Assembly: GCF_035325925.1 (NCBI RefSeq)
Contig: NZ_DAOKZA010000013.1
Location: 31,454 to 95,453, forward strand
Origin: Calidifontimicrobium sp035325925
Lineage (GTDB): Bacteria > Pseudomonadota > Gammaproteobacteria > Burkholderiales > Burkholderiaceae_C
Direction of reading: 5' to 3'
Length of the DNA: 64,000 nucleotides
The first letter of the stretch is position 1, and every line of letters begins with the position of its first letter. This document shows positions 29,767 to 38,544 of the stretch, piece after piece. The notes under the pieces were generated by a model. It searched no databases, was not told the DNA's origin, and saw only the letters and a list, made by a program, of their open reading frames with translations. A program made the translations under genes and the position numbers.

Positions 29767-30336
29767 ATGGCGCTGAAATCGACCGTCTACAAGGCCCAGC
29801 TGGCGATCGCCGACATGGACCGCGCGCTGTACGCCGACCATGCGCTGACGCTGGCGCGCCACCCGTCGGAGACCGACGAGCGGCTGATGGTGCGGCTGCT
29901 CGCCTTCGCGCTGCACGTGCCGGCCGACGACCGGCGCGGGCGGCTCGAGATGGCGCGCGGCCTGTCGGACACCGACGAGCCCGATCTGTGGCAGCACGAC
30001 CTCGGCGGCGCCCTGGTGCACTGGATCGAGGTCGGCCAGCCCGACGAGCGACGGCTGCTGAAGGCCTGCGGGCGCGCCGAGCGCGTCACCGTGCTGGCCT
30101 ACAGCGCGTCGGTGCCGCTGTGGTGGGCGCCGCTGGCCGAGCGCGTGGCGCGCTGCGCGAACCTCGCGGTCTGGCAGCTGCCCAGCGAGCAGTCGAAGGC
30201 GCTCGCCGCGCTGGCGCAGCGTTCCATGCAGTTGCAGGTGACGGTGCAGGACGCGCTGGTGTGGGTCGGCGACGCGAAGCACTCGGTCGAGCTGGCGCCC
30301 GCGCGACTGCTGCCGCGCGAAGGCGCGCGGCCGTGA
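29767..30336 (+). CDS. yaeQ: YaeQ family protein
   Basis: 189 aa. The N-terminus MALKSTVYKAQLAIADMDR and the segments HALTLARHPSETDERLMVRL and LWQHDLGGALVHWIEVGQPD are diagnostic of YaeQ, a small protein with a PD-(D/E)XK nuclease-like fold. E. coli YaeQ was once linked to suppression of rfaH, but its molecular role is unsettled. It is 16 nt before the S9 peptidase gene and probably in one transcript with it. Confidence 0.93.
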   Translation: MALKSTVYKAQLAIADMDRALYADHALTLARHPSETDERLMVRLLAFALHVPADDRRGRLEMARGLSDTDEPDLWQHDLGGALVHWIEVGQPDERRLLKACGRAERVTVLAYSASVPLWWAPLAERVARCANLAVWQLPSEQSKALAALAQRSMQLQVTVQDALVWVGDAKHSVELAPARLLPREGARP

Positions 30337-30352
30337 CACCCGCCGCCGGCCG

Positions 30353-32491
30353 ATGCGTGCGCTGCCTGCGGCCCTTTGCCTCGCGCTGGCGTGCTCGGGG
30401 TGCGGCATGACGCCGACCGCCCCGCGCGACGCCGCGCCCGACGACCCGTACCTGTGGCTCGAGGCCGTCGACGGCGAGCGCGCGCTGGACTGGGTGCGCG
30501 AGCGCAACGCGCACACCCGCGCGCGGCTCGAGGCCGACCCGGGCTTCGCGACGCGACGCGAGCGCATCCGCGAGGTGCTCGACTCGAAGGCGCAGATCCC
30601 GCAGGTGGTGCGCCGCGGCGCGCACCTGTACAACTTCTGGCGCGACGCCGACCACCCGCGCGGGCTGTGGCGGCGCACGACGCCCGACGACTACCGCCGC
30701 GATGTGCCGGCGTGGGAACTGCTGCTCGATCTCGACGCGCTCGCGCGCGACGAGGGCGAGAACTGGGTCTGGGCCGGTGCGCAGGTGCTCGGTCCGCGCT
30801 ACGACCGTGCGCTGCTGCAGCTGTCGCGCGGCGGCGCCGACGCGGTGGTGGTGCGCGAGTTCGACCTCGCGACGCGGCGCTTCGTCGCGCCCGGCGAAGG
30901 CGGCTTCGTGCTGCCCGAGGCGAAGACCGACGTCGCCTGGCTCGACGACGACACGTTGCTCGTCGGCACCGACTTCGGCACCGGCTCGCTGACCGACTCG
31001 GGCTACCCGCGCGTGATCAAGCGCTGGCGACGCGGCCGCCCGCTGGCCGACGCGCGCACCGTGTTCGAGGGGCGCGCGCAGGACGTGTCGGTCGGCGCCT
31101 GGGTCGACCGCACGCCGGGGTTCGAACGCACCTTCCTGCGCCGCGCGATCGACTTCTACCGCGAAGAGATGTACCTGCTCGGCGCCGACGGCGTGCAGCG
31201 CATCGACAAGCCCGACGACGCCGACCTGCACTTCTGGCGCGACCGCGTGCTGGTCGAACTGCGCAGCGACTGGCCGGTGGCCGGCCGCACCTGGCCGGCA
31301 GGCTCGCTGCTGGTCGCCGACGCCGCAGCCTGGCTGCGTGGCGAGCGCCGGCTGCACGCGCTGTTCACGCCGACACCCACACGCGCGCTGGCCGGCTTCA
31401 CGACGACGCGCACGCGCGTGCTGCTCGAGGTGCTCGAAGACGTGAGCAGCCGCATCGAGGCGTGGTGGCCGCAGGGCGACGGCTGGCAGGGGCGCACGCT
31501 GGACACGCCGGCGCCGGGCAGCGCGCACGTGGCCGCGCTGCACGACCCGCTGCTCGCCGACGACGCGCTCGCCGAGCGGTTCTTCCTGCAGTACACCGAC
31601 TTCCTGACGCCGGACACGCTGTACCTGGGCGACGCCGGCGGCGGCGCGTTGCAGGCGCTGAAGTCGCTGCCGGCGTACTTCGACGCCGGGGCGCTGCGCG
31701 TCGAGCAGCGTTTCGTGCGCTCGCGCGACGGCGCGCGCGTGCCGTACTTCGTGGTCGGCCCGCGCGACGCGCCGCCCGGGCCGCGGCCGACGCTGCTGTA
31801 CGGCTACGGCGGCTTCGAGGTCTCGCTGGCACCGTGGTACCTGGGCGCCACCGGCCGCGTCTGGCTCGAAGCCGGCGGCGTGTTCGTCGTCGCGAACATC
31901 CGCGGCGGCGGCGAGTACGGCCCCGCGTGGCACCAGGCGGCGCTGAAGGCCGGCCGGCAGCACGCGTTCGACGACTTCGTCGCCGTGGCCGAGGACCTGA
32001 TCGGGCGCGGCGTCACCTCGCCGGACCGGCTCGGCATCCAGGGCGGCAGCAACGGCGGGCTGCTGGTCGCCGCGGTGATGCTGCAGCGCCCCGAGCTGTT
32101 CGGCGCCGTCGTCTGCCAGGTGCCGCTGCTCGACATGCGCCGCTACCACCGCCTGCTCGCCGGCGCGTCGTGGATCGCTGAGTACGGCGACCCCGACGAC
32201 CCCGACGACTGGGCGGCGCTCGCCCGCTACAGCCCGTACCACCGGGTGCGCCCCGGCACGCGGCTGCCGCCGGTGCTGTTCACCACCTCGACGCGCGACG
32301 ACCGCGTGCACCCGGGGCACGCGCGCAAGATGGCGGCGCGGATGATCGAACAGGGCCACGACGTGCTGTACTTCGAGAACATCGACGGCGGCCACGCCGG
32401 CGCGGCCGACAACGCGCAGCGCGCCGACATGCGTGCGCTCGAATTCACCTTCCTCTGGCAGCGCCTGGGCGGCGCGCCCCCACGCCGATGA
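30353..32491 (+). CDS. Prolyl oligopeptidase family serine peptidase (S9A), exported
   Basis: 712 aa. A short signal sequence with a lipobox-like ALACSGC (C14 or C17) suggests a lipoprotein or periplasmic location. An N-terminal beta-propeller domain (about 30-440) precedes the alpha/beta-hydrolase domain. The triad is S566 (QGGSNGGLL), D649 or D650 (STRDDRVHP) and H681 (IDGGHAG). The ANIRGGGEYGPAWHQAALK loop is typical of prolyl oligopeptidases. It cleaves proline-containing peptides. Its stop overlaps the next gene (ATGA at 32488). Confidence 0.92.
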   Translation: MRALPAALCLALACSGCGMTPTAPRDAAPDDPYLWLEAVDGERALDWVRERNAHTRARLEADPGFATRRERIREVLDSKAQIPQVVRRGAHLYNFWRDADHPRGLWRRTTPDDYRRDVPAWELLLDLDALARDEGENWVWAGAQVLGPRYDRALLQLSRGGADAVVVREFDLATRRFVAPGEGGFVLPEAKTDVAWLDDDTLLVGTDFGTGSLTDSGYPRVIKRWRRGRPLADARTVFEGRAQDVSVGAWVDRTPGFERTFLRRAIDFYREEMYLLGADGVQRIDKPDDADLHFWRDRVLVELRSDWPVAGRTWPAGSLLVADAAAWLRGERRLHALFTPTPTRALAGFTTTRTRVLLEVLEDVSSRIEAWWPQGDGWQGRTLDTPAPGSAHVAALHDPLLADDALAERFFLQYTDFLTPDTLYLGDAGGGALQALKSLPAYFDAGALRVEQRFVRSRDGARVPYFVVGPRDAPPGPRPTLLYGYGGFEVSLAPWYLGATGRVWLEAGGVFVVANIRGGGEYGPAWHQAALKAGRQHAFDDFVAVAEDLIGRGVTSPDRLGIQGGSNGGLLVAAVMLQRPELFGAVVCQVPLLDMRRYHRLLAGASWIAEYGDPDDPDDWAALARYSPYHRVRPGTRLPPVLFTTSTRDDRVHPGHARKMAARMIEQGHDVLYFENIDGGHAGAADNAQRADMRALEFTFLWQRLGGAPPRR

Positions 32492-32760
32492 ACGTCGTGC
32501 ACGACCCCGCGCGCTCGCGCTTCGAACTGCTCGTCGACGGCGAGCTCAGCGTGTGCCAGTACCGCCGCGTCGGCGACGTGGTGCAGATCGTGCACACCGA
32601 GGTGCCAGCGTCGCTGCAGGGGCACGGCATCGCCGCGCGGCTCGTCGAGGCGGCGCTGGCCTGGGTGCGCGCCGAGGGCCTGCGCGTGCAGCCGTTGTGC
32701 AGCTACGTCGCGGTGTACATGCGCCGGCACCCCGAGACGCAGGACCTGCTCGTGCGCTGA
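32488..32760 (+). CDS. Small GNAT-type N-acetyltransferase (PF14542, YidJ/GtaT-like)
   Basis: 90 aa. Contains the compact acetyl-CoA-binding signature VPASLQGHGIAARLVEAALA (about 37-56, QGxGIA) and the C-terminal CSYVAVYMRRHPE block, which is characteristic of the PF14542 mini-GNAT family. The substrate is unknown. It is translationally coupled to the S9A peptidase by ATGA. The next gene is convergent, 49 bp away. Confidence 0.9.
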   Translation: MNVVHDPARSRFELLVDGELSVCQYRRVGDVVQIVHTEVPASLQGHGIAARLVEAALAWVRAEGLRVQPLCSYVAVYMRRHPETQDLLVR

Positions 32761-32809
32761 GCGGCTGCCGACGCGGCGCGCGTCGTGAACGATCGGACGC
32801 GAACACGCC

Positions 32810-34519
32810 TCAGCGCGCGCCGCGCTCGCGGTCCTGCAGCAGCCGCCACATCACCTTGCCCGAACCGCTCTTGGGCAGCGCGTCGACGAACTCGACGACG
32901 CGCGGCACCTTGTACGCGGCCATGTGCTCGCGCGCCCAGTCGACGATGTCCTGCGGCTTCGCGCTGGCGCGGTGCTCGGTGCGCAGCACGACCACCGCCT
33001 TGACCGTCTCGCCGCGGTACGCGTCGGCCGCCGAGATCACGCAGGCCTCCTGCACCAGCGGGCACTTGAACAGCATCAGTTCGACCTCGCTGGGCCAGAC
33101 CTTGTAGCCGCTGGCGTTGATCATGCGCTTCAGGCGGTCGACGATGAAGAAGTAGCCCTCGTCGTCCATGCGCCCGAGGTCGCCGGAGCGGAAGAACGGC
33201 TTGCCGTCGATCTCGACGAACCCCGCGACGGTGGCATCGGGCTGGCGCCAGTAGCCCTTGAAGACCATCGGGCCGTGGATGACGATCTCGCCGGTCTCGC
33301 CGGATGGCAGCTCGTGCAGCGTCACCGGGTCGACGATGCGCGAGTCGACGCCGAAGATCGGCATGCCCAGGCACTGCAGCTTGGCGCGCTCGGGCGGGTT
33401 GAGGTGCGACGGCGCGGCGGTCTCGGTCAGGCCGTAGCCCTCGACGAAGTCCAGGCCGAACTCGGCGCGCAGCCGCTCGGCCACCGCCTGCGGCATCGCC
33501 GCGCCGCCGCCCGACAGGTAGACCAGGCTCGTCAGGTCGAAGCCGGCGTAGTTCGGGCTGCCGAACAGGTCGATGATCATCGTCGGGATGCAGGTCCAGT
33601 GCGTCACGCGGTGGCGCGCGATCAGCCGCGCGGCCAGTTCGCGGTCCCAGCGCGGCATCAACACCGACGTCGAGCCGGCGTACACCGGCGCGAGCACGCC
33701 GTAGACCATGCCCGTGATGTGGAACATCGGCACCACCGTCAGCGACACCGTCTCCGCGCCGGACCAGCCCCATTGCCCGCTGGCGGCATTGGCCATCAGC
33801 GTGCGGTGCGTGTGCATGCAGCCCTTGGGCAGCCCGGTGGTGCCCGAGGTGTAAGGCAGCAGCGCGAGGTCGTCGGCCGACACCGCCGGCGGCGTGAACG
33901 GCAGCGACGCGCCTTGCGCCAGCGCGTCGGCCCAGCGCGTCAGCGGCAGGCCCTCGGGCAGGGGCGCCTCGGCGAGCAGCCAGTCGCGCATCGCCGCCGG
34001 CACGCCGAGCGCGGGGTCGATGCCATCGGGCAGCGCGTCGGCGTAGCGCGCGACCACGACCTGACGCAGCCGTTGCGCCGGCGGCAGCGCGGCGTCGGCC
34101 TGCGCGACGATGCCGGCCAGGTCGGCGGCGCAGACGGCCACCGTGGCCTGCGCGTCGGCGAGGCAGTGGCCGAGTTCGTCGGCGCGGTTCATCGGGTTCA
34201 CCGGCACCACCACCGCGCCGGCCTTCATCGCCGCGTAGAACGCCACCAGGAACTGCGGACAGTTCTGCAGGAACAGCGCGACGCGGTCGCCCGCGGCCAC
34301 GCCCTTCGCCTGCAGCCAGGCCGCCAGCGCCTGCGCCTGGCGGTCGAGCGCGGCGTAGCTCAGCGTGTGGCCGAGGAACAGGCAGGCCGGCTTGTCGGGC
34401 CAGCGCGCGGCCGAGACCTGCAGGTTGTACCCGAGCGGCGTGGCCGGGATCGCCAGCGCACGCGGCAGCCGGCGCGGCCAGTGGGCGTGGTGCGGACGGG
34501 CAGCATCGGGAGCGTTCAT
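32810..34519 (-). CDS. AMP-dependent acyl-CoA ligase (long/medium-chain type)
   Basis: 569 aa. The AMP-binding P-loop YTSGTTGLPKG is at 223-233, the A5-type motif EGYGLTETAAPSHLN follows, then YFFIVDRLKRMINASGYKVW and the C-terminal catalytic lysine in LPKSGSGKVMWRLL. Activates a carboxylic acid to its CoA thioester; the architecture fits fatty-acyl or aryl substrates. ATG 34519 begins MNAPDAARPHHAHW. It is divergent from argG over 156 bp. It is monocistronic and has no operon partner to hint at its substrate. Confidence 0.9.
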   Translation of the reverse strand: MNAPDAARPHHAHWPRRLPRALAIPATPLGYNLQVSAARWPDKPACLFLGHTLSYAALDRQAQALAAWLQAKGVAAGDRVALFLQNCPQFLVAFYAAMKAGAVVVPVNPMNRADELGHCLADAQATVAVCAADLAGIVAQADAALPPAQRLRQVVVARYADALPDGIDPALGVPAAMRDWLLAEAPLPEGLPLTRWADALAQGASLPFTPPAVSADDLALLPYTSGTTGLPKGCMHTHRTLMANAASGQWGWSGAETVSLTVVPMFHITGMVYGVLAPVYAGSTSVLMPRWDRELAARLIARHRVTHWTCIPTMIIDLFGSPNYAGFDLTSLVYLSGGGAAMPQAVAERLRAEFGLDFVEGYGLTETAAPSHLNPPERAKLQCLGMPIFGVDSRIVDPVTLHELPSGETGEIVIHGPMVFKGYWRQPDATVAGFVEIDGKPFFRSGDLGRMDDEGYFFIVDRLKRMINASGYKVWPSEVELMLFKCPLVQEACVISAADAYRGETVKAVVVLRTEHRASAKPQDIVDWAREHMAAYKVPRVVEFVDALPKSGSGKVMWRLLQDRERGAR

Positions 34520-34675
34520 GTGCGGTGGGGTGGAGGCGACACCCCGCCTTTTAGCGCAGCGTGCACCGCGCGCCCATTGCCGCCTTCCCGCAGCGGCACC
34601 GCGGCGGTGGGCGGCGCGGCGACAATACGCGGCTCGCGGCGCCGGCGGCGCGCCGCCCCACGCACACACCACGCC

Positions 34676-36016
34676 ATGGCCATCATCCTGCAACACCTTC
34701 CCGTCGGCCAGAAGGTCGGCATCGCGTTCTCCGGCGGCCTGGACACCAGCGCCGCGCTGCTGTGGATGCGTCACAAGGGCGCCTTGCCCTACGCCTACAC
34801 CGCCCACCTCGGCCAGCCCGACGAACCCGACTACGACGACATCCCCAAGCGCGCGCTCGCCTATGGCGCCGAAAAGGCCCGGCTGGTCGACTGCCGCGCG
34901 CAGCTGGTGGCCGAGGGCATCGCCGCGCTGCAGTGCGGCGCGTTCCACGTGTCCACGGCCGGGCTGACCTACTTCAACACCACGCCGATCGGCCGCGCGG
35001 TGACCGGCACGATGCTGGTGGCCGCGATGAAGGACGACGACGTGCACGTGTGGGGCGACGGCAGCACCTACAAGGGCAACGACATCGAGCGCTTCTACCG
35101 CTACGGGCTGCTCGCCAACCCGGCGCTGAAGATCTACAAGCCCTGGCTCGACCAGAGCTTCATCGACGAGCTCGGCGGGCGCAAGGAGATGAGCGAGTTC
35201 CTCATCGCGCACGGCTTCGACTACAAGATGAGCGTCGAGAAGGCCTACTCGACCGACTCGAACATGCTCGGCGCGACGCACGAGGCCAAGGACCTCGAGC
35301 ACCTGAACCGCGGCATGCGCATCGTGCAGCCGATCATGGGCGTGGCGTTCTGGCGCGACGACGTGCACGTGCGCGCCGAGGACGTCACGGTGCGCTTCGA
35401 CGAAGGCCGGCCGGTGGCGCTCAACGGCGTGACGTACGACGACCCGGTGTCGCTGATGCTCGAGGCCAACCGCATCGGCGGGCGCCACGGGCTGGGCATG
35501 AGCGACCAGATCGAGAACCGCATCATCGAGGCCAAGAGCCGCGGCATCTACGAGGCCCCCGGGCTGGCGCTGCTGTTCATCGCCTACGAGCGCCTGGTCA
35601 CCGGCATCCACAACGAGGACACGATCGAGCAGTACCGCGACAACGGGCGCAAGCTCGGCCGGCTGCTGTACCAGGGGCGCTGGTTCGACCCGCAGGCGAT
35701 CATGCTGCGCGAGAGCGCGCAGCGCTGGGTCGCGCGCGCGATCACCGGCGAGGTCACGCTCGAGCTGCGCCGCGGCAACGACTACTCGATCCTCGACACC
35801 GCGTCGCCGAACCTGACCTATCATCCCGAGCGGCTGACGATGGAGAAGGGCGAGTCGATGTTCACCCCGGCCGACCGCATCGGCCAGCTGACCATGCGCA
35901 ACCTCGACATCGTCGACACACGCGACAAGCTCGCGATCTACGCGCGCAGCGGGCTGCTGTCGGTCGGCAGCGGCGCGTCGCTGCCGCGCCTGGCCGACGA
36001 GGACACTGCGCGGTGA
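34676..36016 (+). CDS. argG: Argininosuccinate synthase
   Basis: 446 aa, the long E. coli-type ArgG (447 aa). Catalyses citrulline plus aspartate plus ATP to argininosuccinate. The PP-loop AFSGGLDTSAALLWM lies near the N-terminus. Strongly conserved blocks HVWGDGSTYKGNDIERFYRY and HGLGMSDQIENRIIEAKSRG are present. A GACAAT hexamer (34621-34626) upstream may be its -10. Its TGA overlaps the GTG of the downstream molybdopterin-fold gene (GTGA at 36013), an unusual partner for an arginine biosynthesis gene. Confidence 0.97.
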   Translation: MAIILQHLPVGQKVGIAFSGGLDTSAALLWMRHKGALPYAYTAHLGQPDEPDYDDIPKRALAYGAEKARLVDCRAQLVAEGIAALQCGAFHVSTAGLTYFNTTPIGRAVTGTMLVAAMKDDDVHVWGDGSTYKGNDIERFYRYGLLANPALKIYKPWLDQSFIDELGGRKEMSEFLIAHGFDYKMSVEKAYSTDSNMLGATHEAKDLEHLNRGMRIVQPIMGVAFWRDDVHVRAEDVTVRFDEGRPVALNGVTYDDPVSLMLEANRIGGRHGLGMSDQIENRIIEAKSRGIYEAPGLALLFIAYERLVTGIHNEDTIEQYRDNGRKLGRLLYQGRWFDPQAIMLRESAQRWVARAITGEVTLELRRGNDYSILDTASPNLTYHPERLTMEKGESMFTPADRIGQLTMRNLDIVDTRDKLAIYARSGLLSVGSGASLPRLADEDTAR

Positions 36017-36522
36017 GGCTGCGCCGGCGCGACGCGCTGTTCGCCGCGGCCGCGCTGCCGTGGTGGTCGACGCCGGTGTCGGCGGCGCTGCCCGCGCCCA
36101 CCGGCACCGTCGTGCTGAGCGTCGGCGGAACGCTGCGTGCGCCGAATGCCGGCGCCGAGGCGCAGTTCGACATGGCCATGCTCGAGGCGCTGCCGCAGCA
36201 CGAATTGCGCGTGCGCACGCCGTGGTACGACGGTGTGCGCCTGTTCACCGGGCCGCTGCTGCGCGACGTGCTCGACCGCGCCGGCGCGCACGGCACCGCG
36301 CTGCGCGCTCGGGCGCTCAACAACTACCGCGTCGACATCCCGGTCGACGACGTGCGACGCTGGGACGTGGTGCTCGCGCGGTTGCTCGACGGCAAGCCGA
36401 TGTCGGTGCGCGAGAAAGGGCCGCTGTTCGTGATGTACCCGTTCGACCGCCACGACGAGCTGCGCAGCGCCGTGTACTACAGCCGCTGCATCTGGCAGCT
36501 GCGCTCGATCGAGGTGCGATGA
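36013..36522 (+). CDS. Periplasmic molybdopterin-binding-fold (SUOX-like) protein
   Basis: 169 aa from GTG 36013, overlapping the argG stop. The signal peptide (RDALFAAAALPWWSTPVSAA) cleaves near residue 28. The remainder (TVVLSVGGTL, TPWYDGVRLFTGPLLRDVLD, YPFDRHDELRSAVYYSRCIW) resembles short oxidoreductase molybdopterin-binding domain proteins that usually sit beside signalling proteins. No clear molybdenum-ligating cysteine is seen, the only Cys being in SRCIWQL, so it may be a ligand-binding relative. It is followed by two repeat-encoded mini-ORFs and a hybrid kinase in a coupled chain. Confidence 0.82.
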   Translation: MRLRRRDALFAAAALPWWSTPVSAALPAPTGTVVLSVGGTLRAPNAGAEAQFDMAMLEALPQHELRVRTPWYDGVRLFTGPLLRDVLDRAGAHGTALRARALNNYRVDIPVDDVRRWDVVLARLLDGKPMSVREKGPLFVMYPFDRHDELRSAVYYSRCIWQLRSIEVR

Positions 36523-36605
36523 GCGCCGCCGCACGGCCGCCCGAAGGCGGCGCTCTCCTCCCGCGGGGAGGGGGTCGCGGCAGCGGCCGGAGGGCCGACC
36601 GATGA
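36519..36605 (+). CDS. Repeat-encoded 28-codon mini-ORF, copy 1
   Basis: The 83-bp repeat 36519-36601 starts with ATGA, whose TGA is the stop of the preceding gene, and reads 28 codons (MSAAARPPEGGALLPRGGGR and 8 more) to a TGA that overlaps the next ATG. It is very Ala/Arg/Gly-rich and unlikely to have a folded product. The value may be in keeping ribosomes moving through the spacer. Confidence 0.45.
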   Translation: MSAAARPPEGGALLPRGGGRGSGRRADR

Positions 36606-36684
36606 CCGCCGCCGCACGGCCGCCCGAAGGCGGCGCTCTCCTCCCGCGGGGAGGGGGCCGCGGCAGCGGCCGCAGGGCCGTGCG
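36519..36684 (+). repeat. Two tandem 83-bp palindromic repeat units
   Basis: Units 36519-36601 and 36602-36684 differ at about five positions. Each contains CGGCCGCCC-GAAGG-CGGC and CTCCTCCCGC-GGGGAGGGGG-type palindromes. The same element recurs reversed at 63909-63995, beginning likewise at a stop codon. It fits a REP-like extragenic palindromic family common in GC-rich Burkholderiales. Confidence 0.85.
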
Positions 36685-36688
36685 ATGA
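36602..36688 (+). CDS. Repeat-encoded 28-codon mini-ORF, copy 2
   Basis: Second unit, 28 codons (MTAAARPPEGGALLPRGGGR and 8 more). It starts at the ATGA overlapping the stop of copy 1 and ends in a TGA overlapping ATG 36685 of the hybrid kinase, so the kinase start is reached by an unbroken stop-start relay. Confidence 0.45.
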   Translation: MTAAARPPEGGALLPRGGGRGSGRRAVR

Positions 36689-38502
36689 GCGACGTCCCCG
36701 ACGCCGCCCCGGCGCACCGGCTGGGCTGGCCGTTCTGGGCCACCGGCGCGCTGCTGGTGCTGGTGCTCGCCGCAGTGGCCTACGTCCAGTCGCGCCAGCA
36801 CCAGCTGCTGAACCTCACCGACCAGTACGAGGAGGACTACCTGCAGATCAGCCTCGGGCAGATCGAGACCGAGTACCTGCGCCTGCGCGAAGTCTGGCAC
36901 GACGCGGCGCAGGCCACGCCGGTGCCGGACGACGCGCTGCGCATGCGCTACGACATCTTCGTCAGCCGCGTCGACCTGCTCGGCAGCGCGACGGCCGAAC
37001 GCCTGCTGCGCGACCGCCCCGAGTACCGCGACACCGAGCAGCTGCTGCGCGGCTTCGTGCGCGACGCCGACGCGCTGCTCGGCCCGCAGCCCGTGCGAGC
37101 GCTCGACGCCGAGGCGCTGCGCGCGCTGCAGCCGGCGCTGGACGCGCTCGACGAGCCGATCCACACGCTGACGCTCGAGTCGTCGCACCAGGCCAGCGCG
37201 CAGGTGGCGCTGCGCAACCAGACGGTGCGCCGGCACAACCAGGTCGCGCTCGGATTGACCGCGCTGCTGTCGGTGACCACGCTGGGGTTCGGGCTGGTCG
37301 CGATGGGCCAGATGCGCCAGCTCGACGGCCGACGCCAGCGCCTGCTCGCGCTGGCGCGCGACCTGCGCGAGGCGCGCCGCGCCGCCGAGGCGGCCAGCGA
37401 GGCGAAGAGCACGTTCCTCGCGAACATGAGCCACGAGATCCGCACGCCGTTCCACGGCCTGCTGGGCATGCTCTCGCTGCTGCGCGACACGCGGCTCGAC
37501 GAGCGCCAGCGCGCGCAGCTGAAGACGGCCACCGAGTCGGCCGACCACCTGCTGGCGATCCTCAACGACGTGCTCGACCTGTCCAAGCTCGAGGCCGGCA
37601 CGCTGCAGCTGAGCCCCGAACCGGTCGAGCTGCAGCGGCTGGTCGACGACGTCGAGGCGCTGATGCGCCCGCAGGTCATCGGCAAGGGGCTGGCGATGCA
37701 CGTCGCGGTCGACTCGGCGCTGCCGCCGCGCGTGATGGTCGACGCGACGCGCGTCAAGCAGGTGTTGTTCAACCTGCTGTCCAACGCGATCAAGTTCTCC
37801 GACCGAGGCTCGGTGATGCTCGAGGTGCAGCGCGGCGACGCACGCATCGAGTTCATCGTCACCGACACCGGCATCGGCATCGACGAGGCGACGCTGACCC
37901 GGCTGTTCGAGCGCTTCACGCAGGGCGACGCCAGCCGTTCGCGCCGCCACTTCGGTGCCGGGCTGGGACTGGAGATCTCGCGCAACCTGGCGCGGCTGAT
38001 GGGCGGCGACATCACCGTGCGCAGCACACCCGGCCAGGGCAGCCGATTCCAGTTCGACCTGCCGCTGGTCGAGGCGCCGCCGCCGGCGGTTGCCGCGGCG
38101 CCCGCGGAAGTGCCGGCGCCGGCGCGGTCGCTGCGCGTGCTCGCCGCCGAGGACCACCCGGTCAACCGGCTGTACCTGGCCGCGCTGCTCGAGCGCCTGG
38201 GCCACGACGCGCTGTTCGTCGAGAACGGCGTGCAGGCGGTGCACACGGCACGCGAGCTGGTCGACCGCGGCGAGCGCGTCGACCTGGTGCTGATGGACCT
38301 GCACATGCCCGAGCTCGACGGCGTCGAGGCGACACGGCGCATCCGCGCGCTCGGCGGCGCGATGGCCGCGGTGCCGATCATGGCGCTGACCGCCGACGTG
38401 TTCCCCGAGACCCGCGAGCGCTGCCTAGCCGCCGGCATGACCGGATTCCTCGCCAAGCCGGTCGACCCGAACGCGCTGTCGGCGGCGATGGCGCGGGCAT
38501 AG
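36685..38502 (+). CDS. Membrane hybrid histidine kinase
   Basis: 605 aa. TM1 at about 15-33 (WATGALLVLVLAAVAYV) and TM2 at about 189-210 frame a periplasmic helical sensor of about 150 residues (LRLREVWHDAAQATPVPDD). HisKA follows with H250 in LANMSHEIRTPFHGLLGMLS, then HATPase (NLLSNAIKFSDRG, GAGLGLEISRNL) and a C-terminal receiver with D538 (LMDLHMPELDGVE) and KPVDP. It follows the molybdopterin-fold protein through two mini-ORFs, so that periplasmic protein may feed the sensor domain (inference). Confidence 0.92.
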   Translation: MSDVPDAAPAHRLGWPFWATGALLVLVLAAVAYVQSRQHQLLNLTDQYEEDYLQISLGQIETEYLRLREVWHDAAQATPVPDDALRMRYDIFVSRVDLLGSATAERLLRDRPEYRDTEQLLRGFVRDADALLGPQPVRALDAEALRALQPALDALDEPIHTLTLESSHQASAQVALRNQTVRRHNQVALGLTALLSVTTLGFGLVAMGQMRQLDGRRQRLLALARDLREARRAAEAASEAKSTFLANMSHEIRTPFHGLLGMLSLLRDTRLDERQRAQLKTATESADHLLAILNDVLDLSKLEAGTLQLSPEPVELQRLVDDVEALMRPQVIGKGLAMHVAVDSALPPRVMVDATRVKQVLFNLLSNAIKFSDRGSVMLEVQRGDARIEFIVTDTGIGIDEATLTRLFERFTQGDASRSRRHFGAGLGLEISRNLARLMGGDITVRSTPGQGSRFQFDLPLVEAPPPAVAAAPAEVPAPARSLRVLAAEDHPVNRLYLAALLERLGHDALFVENGVQAVHTARELVDRGERVDLVLMDLHMPELDGVEATRRIRALGGAMAAVPIMALTADVFPETRERCLAAGMTGFLAKPVDPNALSAAMARA

Positions 38503-38544
38503 GCAACCACCCGCGCCGCGCCGACCGCGTCGGCCCCGTGTGGG

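Noticed and set aside
25879..30678. The dcp frame stays open upstream for 1599 codons, suggesting a giant fusion
   Set aside because: Upstream part is antisense to yaeQ and the thioesterase and overlaps the coiled-coil gene; Dcp similarity begins at MSDATGNPLLEPW (27936) with normal family length.
36519..36684. Tandem repeats considered as a CRISPR remnant
   Set aside because: Units are directly adjacent with no unique spacers, are 83 bp and internally palindromic, and no cas gene is near.
38518..38536. GCCGAC-CGC-GTCGGC hairpin between the hybrid kinase and murB as a terminator
   Set aside because: Only 6 bp without a U-tract, a level expected by chance in DNA of this GC content.
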